Below, piece after piece: positions 57,739-64,000 of a stretch of DNA of 64,000 bases. Position numbers and translations under genes: made by a program. The notes under the pieces are model-generated. The model saw nothing but the letters and a program-made list of their open reading frames with translations, had not been told where the DNA came from and ran no database searches. The stretch comes from Aplectana chamaeleonis. Lineage: Eukaryota > Nematoda > Chromadorea > Rhabditida > Cosmocercidae. The stretch lies in contig JAPDOI010001065.1 in assembly GCA_029168955.1 (NCBI GenBank), positions 60,001-124,000 on the forward strand. The letters are read 5' to 3'. Numbering within the stretch: position 1 is the stretch's first letter; every line of letters begins with the position of its first letter.

Positions 57739-60700
57739 ATGTCTTTTCACACGAACCAGTCTACCCTGCAGGAGGGTGATTTGCTTTCGATGCCCTCAGG
57801 ACTGTGCAAGATAGTACGACTAGTAGACGGTAATCTCGCCGCAGTCCCCTACGACTTCTCAGAGGAACAGGCAAGGCTCATCGCTCTTCACAGAGCAGAT
57901 ATGCTCTATGTTAGCCAGCACGGTGAGTAACAGAATTACCTTATTCACTTTCTTCACTGATTTGTCAGTAATTTTTAAATGTTTCAAAACTTTTCGGCAC
58001 GAACTGTGCAGCAGGGGTGTGCGTTAATGAAAATTATTTTTTTCGTTGAGCGTTAATCGTTAATTTTCGAAAAAAAAACCGCGTTAACCCGTTAATGCGT
58101 TTACACGTTAATTTTGCATTTCGTTAAACCATTAAAGGGAGAAACATTACCACGTCAAGAATCAATAAATTATCAGATCTCCCATATCAATCAGTCCCAT
58201 ACAGAGTTCGGCGCGGGATAGGGCCCCACAGGGGGTTCTGAGCTCCGGAGGGGATGAAGGGCTCCGGAGATATCTGACCTTCGGAGGAAGACCCAATGGA
58301 CAATTGTGTATCTGAGTGAAAACCGCCCGGAGCAATTTTCACATGGAATTCAACTATGCATTGCGATTTGACTGAAATGCTGTTTGAACTGAGCTGTGAG
58401 TGACGGTGTTCAATTAGGAAGCTTAGGGTGAAGTCATCGTGAGGGCGTTCTCAAAATGATAGACAATACATATGAATCACCAATGTGAAGTGCCTAGAGC
58501 AATTTGCCTACTAAATGCTAAATGATTTCTGCGAAAGATTTCTATGAGTTCGTAGAGTTGATATCTGAAATGAGCGTGGTCGATTTATCCTGTACAAAAA
58601 AATTCCTCGTTTAGGATTGAGGCCGAGCACCGCTAAAATATGAGAGCTCACACGTCTCTCAGGTGTGGTCCCGTCGGAAGTCAGCAATTTTGAAAACTAA
58701 GAGTCGCGGGAGTAGTATATTTGAGTCCAGCGTGGCCGATTTATTTCATTCTGGGTTTCAGCGTCTAAAATGAAATGAATGCCGAAAACCGCTACATTGA
58801 TAGAGGAAGAAGACAAAAAATATCCAAGTTCACGAATCTAGTAGGGTTTTAAGAACTGCAGTAACTTAAGTCTCAAATGAGGTACATGGAAAAAACAACG
58901 TAGCTTCAGGAAACTAGTTTCTGTACCCTACCGTTAGATGCCTAGGGCACATCTGGAGTGTGCCCTTCGCGAAATTTTTCTTAGTGTGGGTTCTGCGTCA
59001 ATATTCGCGTTTTCTCAGTACTTCAGCGTCGATCTCAGATGGTGAAATTTCGTACGCAGGGTAAATCAGCGACCCTGAAGATGGAGTACGGTCGCCCAGT
59101 CTCTCACTAGCGGCCCGAAACAATGCGGACCCTGAACATGGAGTACGGTCGCCCAGTCTCTCACTAGCGGCCGGAAACAATGCGGACCCTGAACATGGAT
59201 TACGGTCGCCCAGTCTCTCACTAGCGGCCGGAAACAATGCGGACCCTGAACATGGAGTACGGTCGCCCAGTCTCTCACTAGCGGCCGGAAACAATGCGGA
59301 CCCTGAACATGGAGTACGGTCGCCCAGTCTCTCACTAGCGGCCGGAAACAATGCGTACCCTGAACATGGAGTACGGTCGCCCAGTCTCTCACTAGCGGCC
59401 GGAAACAATGCGGACCCTGAACATGGAGTACGGTCGCCCAGTCTCTCACTAGCGGCCGGAAACAATGCGGACCCTGAACATGGAGTACGGTCGCCCAGTC
59501 TCTCACTAGCGGCCGGAAACAATGCTGGGCCAAACCAAGCTGAGGCACCTCGCCGGTACTTTGGCGTACCTGACGCCAGCCAAAAGGGCACAGATCCTGT
59601 GTTGGTATACCGCATACCGGAAAGACAGCTGGCATACAGCTTCTGTCTCCAGCGAGTGAACAGGAACAATAAATCCTACCGCTGCATCGGATGCAAGAAG
59701 TTGAACAACTTCACTCGAGTGCCGGTAAGCAATATTTTCGCAGAGTTCTCTATGGCAGAGAGGTTTTTGCAAAACTGCAATTTTCTGAAGGTACTGAACG
59801 ACGTGGAATTTGCGCAAGACCCGTGCATGTTGCCTCATGTGTGCATCCCGAAGAAATGGCAGATCGAGAAAGGCAAGAGGAAGCTTTATGAGGTTGGTGT
59901 ATAGTGGACAATAGTCTTTCACTTGTAGAAAAGGGACTATAAATGCTACGCAACTAAATCTAGAAAACGTTTTCCTGCCAGAAAAAAATTTCCTTACAGA
60001 AGTGCCAGGAATGGAGGGGTACTGCGCATGAAGAAGAAGTCGCCAAGGCAGAGTATTTAAAGTTGCTACGCGACATAAAGGGCCAGGCTAATTTGAGTGA
60101 GTCACCCATTTTGTTTTTTATAAGACGCCATACGACACAGTGGCACTGAGGCACAACCGCCTGCAATTTTGTTCTGGGAATTTCCAACCAAGGGAATCAA
60201 ATTCAAACAAACGATGGAAAATGCTAAATTCCCTAAATTTACTCATCAAGAAGACGAGCTGAAGAAAATGATTTCAGCGGCGGAAGAGAAGAAAGCTATC
60301 CTCGTGTATCTGAACGACTACGGCAAGATGAGGAGAACGATTTCGAAGTTAGAGCGCTAATTCGCGATGAAATCATTCACAGGTGCAAACAAAATTTTTC
60401 CAGCAACCTCAGATACCACGTGGATAGGACTGTAACCATGAGCAACGTACCGGACTCTTTAGCCTTCGACGCAGATGGTAATCGCTTCCTACACTACCAG
60501 CGCGAAGAAATGCACCTGTATTACTCAGAAGCGACCATACAAGTGGGCTCATCACAATGTCTCGTTTTTTTAAACGAAGTGCGTTTAGCACACTACTATT
60601 GCAGCTGGCACAGCGCAACGGCCTCGACGCCCTGGTAGCAGATGGGGTGTTTTCGATGCATCCAGACCCAAAAGAGAAGAACGGCCAGTTGTACACCATA

Positions 60701-62145
60701 CATGGGGTGTGCAACGGCAAGGTGGATGTCCCGTTGCTCTACGCCATAACGAATAAGAAAACCCGGGCCGCATATGACTCCATATGGAGCGCCCTCAAAG
60801 GTAGTTACGAAAATTGGACCGGTGACATTGAGATTTGCGGCGTAAACCTATTTTATTGTTTCAGGAGTATTAGAGTCGACCGGCGGTAGAGTAGAAGACG
60901 TCCGCGTCATTTTGGACTTCGAGAAGGCGTCGATACATGCGGTGAGACGGAATTTTCCTGGGGCTAGTGTAGAGGGTTGTGCGTTCCACCTAGCGCGCTT
61001 GGAACAGGAAAAGGGATTCTTTGGGTTTACGCAAACATATTAAGGGGCGGGGGCAACAGGAGGGTAAGGCGCTGGTGGAACACCCTGAAGGGTATCGTTT
61101 TTCTTCCCCAACTTTATGCGAGGGTGCGCGCACTGCGGGTAGTGCCTGTCGCAGAGGATCACCCCGCCCATGAAGGTTGTCTCTCTTTTCTTGAATATTT
61201 GCAGGGAACATGGTTCGAGGGACCGTTTGAGGGAATATGGAACAAATGGGATATGGACATACTCAGAACGACTAATATCGCAGAAGCGTATCATAGGTGA
61301 GACCCTGACGGAACGCTATGTGAAGTATAAGCTAAGAAATTTATTTTCAGCTCGCTGAGGGTAACTATGCGGAATAAGCGCCCCACACTGCAGAAACTAT
61401 TAGAGGTTCTACACGGCTACAACGTTCATGCGGAGGCGAAGCTATTGCACCACGAACAGGTTTCATAACTGAATAATTTCTTAATGAAAGTAGATTGATA
61501 ACCTAAACTATCTGAACCTATCGCAGGAACCAGCAGCCCCGATCAACTTGCAGCGGAAGGACCTCCGAAGACGACGCCGGGTACGACGGGAGATGCGACG
61601 ATTCGAAGAGAAGCTCCGACGCCCCCACCTGAGGACGTCAGAAATACAGCGCTACTGCCGGCGCATGTCAAGGTTTGTTACCGGTAAGTCCAACCTTTAA
61701 GTGGTTTCACTTGCTCTAGGAGATCTTTATAGGGGGGGGGGTGCGTTTTGGGAACGAAACGCGAGATTATGTAGGAGCACGATTCAGCACGGGGTGTAAT
61801 GCTCTACAGAACCGCCCAGAACAAACTCAGTGTTTTAAATCAGGTATATTCTTTGCGATTTATTGAGACTCACCGCCTTCCGAAATCTCGACCTTTCATT
61901 ATTTTCCTCGGTTTATCAAGACCTTTCTGAAAAACTAAAAGCGATAGTAAACCTATTCTTGAGTGGTGCACTACATCCCGCGCTGAGCACTGTACAACGG
62001 TAGAAAACACCGTACTACACTAATATATATTTTAGGCATCTCTAGCTTCTACGTTCACGACCCCAACATGCGCACCTGTTGGATTGTACATATGTACGTA
62101 CAATTTCGCTGTTTTCAGTCACGCACATTGTTCGATGTTTTGTAA
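57739..62145 (+). CDS. FLYWCH/MULE-transposase domain gene, multi-exon
   Basis: Exons: 57739-57922, a repeat-containing exon ending 59892, 60000-60096, 60278-60347, 60404-60542, 60605 to about 60801, 60865-61296 (two apparent extra bases near 61025-61050), 61351-61459, 61527-61683 and 62036-62145. ATTTTCAG precedes the first ATG, compatible with SL trans-splicing. Splice signals and phases agree at nearly every junction. The protein has an N-terminal domain, a 19-residue repeat, a FLYWCH-like zinc finger (SYRCIGCKKLNNFTR) and a MULE catalytic domain: VADGVFSM (first Asp), QLYTIHG, VILDFEKASIHAV (second Asp), GCAFHLARL, RTTNIAEAYH. A basic C-terminal region (RKDLRRRRRVRREMRR) follows. It may be a Mutator-like transposon or a domesticated gene; no terminal repeats were seen. 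Confidence 0.7.
58020..58140. repeat. GTTAAT-rich repeat, possible hAT-like end
   Basis: CAGGGGTGTGCGTTAATG (58013-58030) is followed by several CGTTAAT/ATTAACG repeats. The start resembles the CAGGGATGTGCG ends elsewhere in the window, but no right end was found. It lies in the first intron of the MULE-domain gene; the rest of this intron (58140-59060) shows nothing else. Confidence 0.4.
59071..59526 (+). repeat. Eight 57-bp tandem repeats (19 codons each)
   Basis: The unit starts GACCCTGAACATGGAGTACG and includes TCTCTCACTAGCGGCCGG. Eight units run at exact 57-bp spacing from 59071. Internal copies differ by single bases and the first copy is the most diverged. In the frame of the MULE-domain gene each unit encodes ADPEHGVRSPSLSLAAGNN. 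Two minus-strand frames are also open throughout, as a result of composition. Confidence 0.9.
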
Positions 62146-63185
62146 ATACAAATACTGGTGCATTTGTACATAAAATTGAGTGAGCACCAGAGTTAACCAT
62201 TTATTTACAGATTTGCATGGCTACCAACTTGTGAAAGCTACCTTGCAGTCAGCTAACCCAAAGGCCCTCTTTAGGGCTAATTTTTGTGAACAATGAGTTG
62301 TTAAAGCTTTCTATTATAGAGAGCGACTTTTTGGAATGGAATTTTTGCAGCTAAATAAATTCTTTTCCTTTGCTTTACTGTTCATCGGAAAATCAATTTC
62401 TTGATTGCGTCGGAACTCGTCATGTCAGATTTGCACACAGAATATATTCAGAATATAACACGGATCAGCGCAAAACCAGTTGGGAGGGGGGTCACATGAG
62501 ATTCGTCCATGAAAATGAAATTTTTTGCCGATAACAGTTGCGTAATACCGTTATCGGTCATTGTTTTCGTCGAATTCCCATTGAAACCCTGATTTCTGAA
62601 AACGGTACCATTCGTTCTTCACTGCAATACTGAGTAGGCCCCTCGTATTGGTTTTGCACCAAAACATGGTTACCCTAAGGAGCCGTGTAAATTAAATGAG
62701 CTGAAAAAATAGAGGAAATTTGAAGGAACAACTCACACACGATTTCCACACCATGCCGTTCACCATAACAGCCAGGATGACTCGATACACCAGGGGCATA
62801 GCAGCCGCCATAGTGAACGGCAAGGTCGCGCAACGGCGGACGGGGCGAAAGACGAGCCACACGGTGTCATCACCAGTGTCAATCGGACCGCGATGGTTAA
62901 ACATAGGGTTTTGATAACTTGAGGGTGACGCTAACTCTTCTAAAAAAGCACAAAAGTATATTGACCTTCTGAACGACTTCCCCAGTAAACCACAATTCGG
63001 TGCTGAAATTTTCTCCAGACAATCAGAGCCTATATGGCCTGCTCTTGATTTCAAGCATTTGTCTGAATAAAGAAGAGTTCTCGTACTTTATTCGAGAGTG
63101 CAGTTCTATACTTGGAAAAGGTGATATAGCAATTCGAATAAATTTGAAATAGTTGCATAAAAACTTGATATCCTCATTTTAAGGG
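62146..63185. other. Spacer with one small MITE
   Basis: At 62464-62663 imperfect inverted ends GCGCAAAACCAGTTGGGAGG and (complemented) GTGCAAAACCAATACGAGGG bound a MITE of about 200 bp. The remainder has no supported gene. Confidence 0.4.
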
Positions 63186-63189
63186 TCCA

Positions 63190-64000
63190 TTGCTGCCGAG
63201 ATGTCGTACGTTCAAAGCCGTGGCAGTGTGGAGGAAAGAAGATCGCCTCCGTGCAAACCGACGTCAACCCCTCCGGAGAAGAGGGTTTTGTCATGGAGAG
63301 GTGCTGGTCGGGCGCAGCTCTCCTGAGGATTTTATTACAAAGGGCCGGCGTCGAGAGGAATCCAGGTCCAGCACGGAAGTATCCATGTGCCACCTGCGGC
63401 GAGGATGTTACCTGGCATAAAACAAGTGTCCCGTGCTTCGGATGCCAAAGGTGGGTGCACTTCTCCTGTTCGGGCCTCAGTTCTGTGAGGCATCATGACT
63501 CATCCTTTCGTTGTGTTCCTATGCTCTGCCCCAACAACTCTGATTCCTCAATTACCAACCGCCCCTCCATTGTTCACATTAATCTCAACGGCCTTCGCAA
63601 CAAGTTATCTGAACTCTCTCTATTCGCACGTTCTCATCACCCGGATGTTATCATGGTTCAAGAAACCAAGCTCTCTCCATCTACCACTTATCCCCAACCT
63701 AACATTCCGGGCTACACCGCTCATCACATGCCAAGGACAGCTCTTGGGGGCGGAGGTCTACTTTCGTTCAATCTGCCTTACCTTCTCATATTATCCCTAA
63801 TACCCTAAGGACGGTACTCTCGAGTACATTCCTGTCCACCTCCTCAAAACCCCTTTATCTCTATTTAACATATATATTCCTCCTATATCATCTTGTCCCC
63901 CTCTTATAATCCTATTCCCTCCTTAAGCAGTTGTACGACTGCTCACTTCTCCCCTTCAGCTGTCTTTGTGGGTGACTTCCAATGCTCACACGTTCTGTTC
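63190..64000 (+). mobile_element. Non-LTR retrotransposon family 2, copy B (5' part, cut by window end)
   Basis: Starts GCTGCCGAGATGTCGTACGT as in copy A. A continuous frame (63251-63808) encodes LLRILLQRAGVERNPGP (2A-like), a PHD-like zinc finger (CATCGEDVTW...CFGCQRWVHFSCSGLS) and the start of the endonuclease (INLNGLRNKLSEL; HPDVIMVQETKLS). A stop follows at about 63808, and the endonuclease motif VFVGDFQ is near 63965. It continues beyond the window. Of the four copies with 5' ends, this one has the best preserved leader. Confidence 0.88.

Noticed and set aside
59071..59526. CRISPR-like array
   Set aside because: Units are head-to-tail copies without unique spacers, in a eukaryotic coding exon.
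58998..59669. Long minus-strand open frame (223 codons) across the 57-bp repeats
   Set aside because: It is open because the repeat unit is a multiple of three and lacks stops in several frames. The plus-strand frame continues directly into the FLYWCH/MULE exons, which is the better reading.
59728..59746. Ultra-short 19-nt intron (GTAAGC...TTCGCAG) in the MULE gene
   Set aside because: The frame reads through this stretch without a stop and the size is below known nematode introns, so it was treated as coding.

Overview
The window looks like repeat-rich genomic DNA of a nematode. The evidence is a near-exact copy of the nematode SL1 spliced leader with a splice donor directly after it (2831-2852), short introns with TTTTCAG-type acceptors, a Tc1-type transposon interrupted by a 56-nt intron, and a BEL/Pao retrotransposon with a phlebovirus-glycoprotein-like envelope gene, a combination known from nematode BEL elements. 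A clade V parasitic nematode would fit, but the species cannot be fixed from the sequence. Nothing bacterial is present (no operons, Shine-Dalgarno sites or CRISPR).

Layout. 1-10.5 kb is a field of non-coding DNA elements: TTAA-flanked MITEs, two foldback elements built from TTACATGTAA-type palindromes that carry the SL1-like RNA sequence, and a split inverted repeat. 10.58-19.99 kb is a BEL/Pao retrovirus-like element with both LTRs, GAG AG (5 bp) target duplications and a tRNA-Gly primer site; its reading frames are broken in about nine places although the LTRs differ at only two bases. 20.0-20.5 kb holds a tandem repeat, one copy of which preserves the empty BEL target site. 20.7-22.2 kb carries exons of a minus-strand C2-domain host gene. 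22.9-27.3 kb is an APE-type non-LTR retrotransposon (family 1) interrupted by a CR1-like fragment. 28.4-30.9 kb has a family 2 fragment and two hAT-like foldback elements, one inside the other. 32.1-33.8 kb holds exons of an unidentified minus-strand gene, followed by a second CR1-like copy (34.6-36 kb).

37.1-45.2 kb is the 3' half of a Spinster-like (MFS) transporter gene on the minus strand. Its four recognised exons agree in splice phase, and its introns have absorbed a mariner, a hAT-like MITE, a tRNA-like sequence and a family 2 non-LTR element. 45.5-52.1 kb is a second family 1 element holding a hAT-like foldback, which in turn holds a Tc1-like transposon; two small MITEs sit in its 3' end. 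52-57.7 kb is composite MITE DNA with a relic 3' end of a Ty3/gypsy-like element. 57.7-62.1 kb is a spliced plus-strand gene with a FLYWCH-like zinc finger and a MULE transposase domain, containing eight 57-bp (19-codon) tandem repeats. The window ends inside the 5' half of another family 2 non-LTR element.

How the parts relate. Host genes found here (C2-domain gene, unidentified gene, Spinster) are all on the minus strand, with short exons separated by transposon-filled introns. All intron and protein calls come from reading frames, splice signals and phase agreement only; no search was run.
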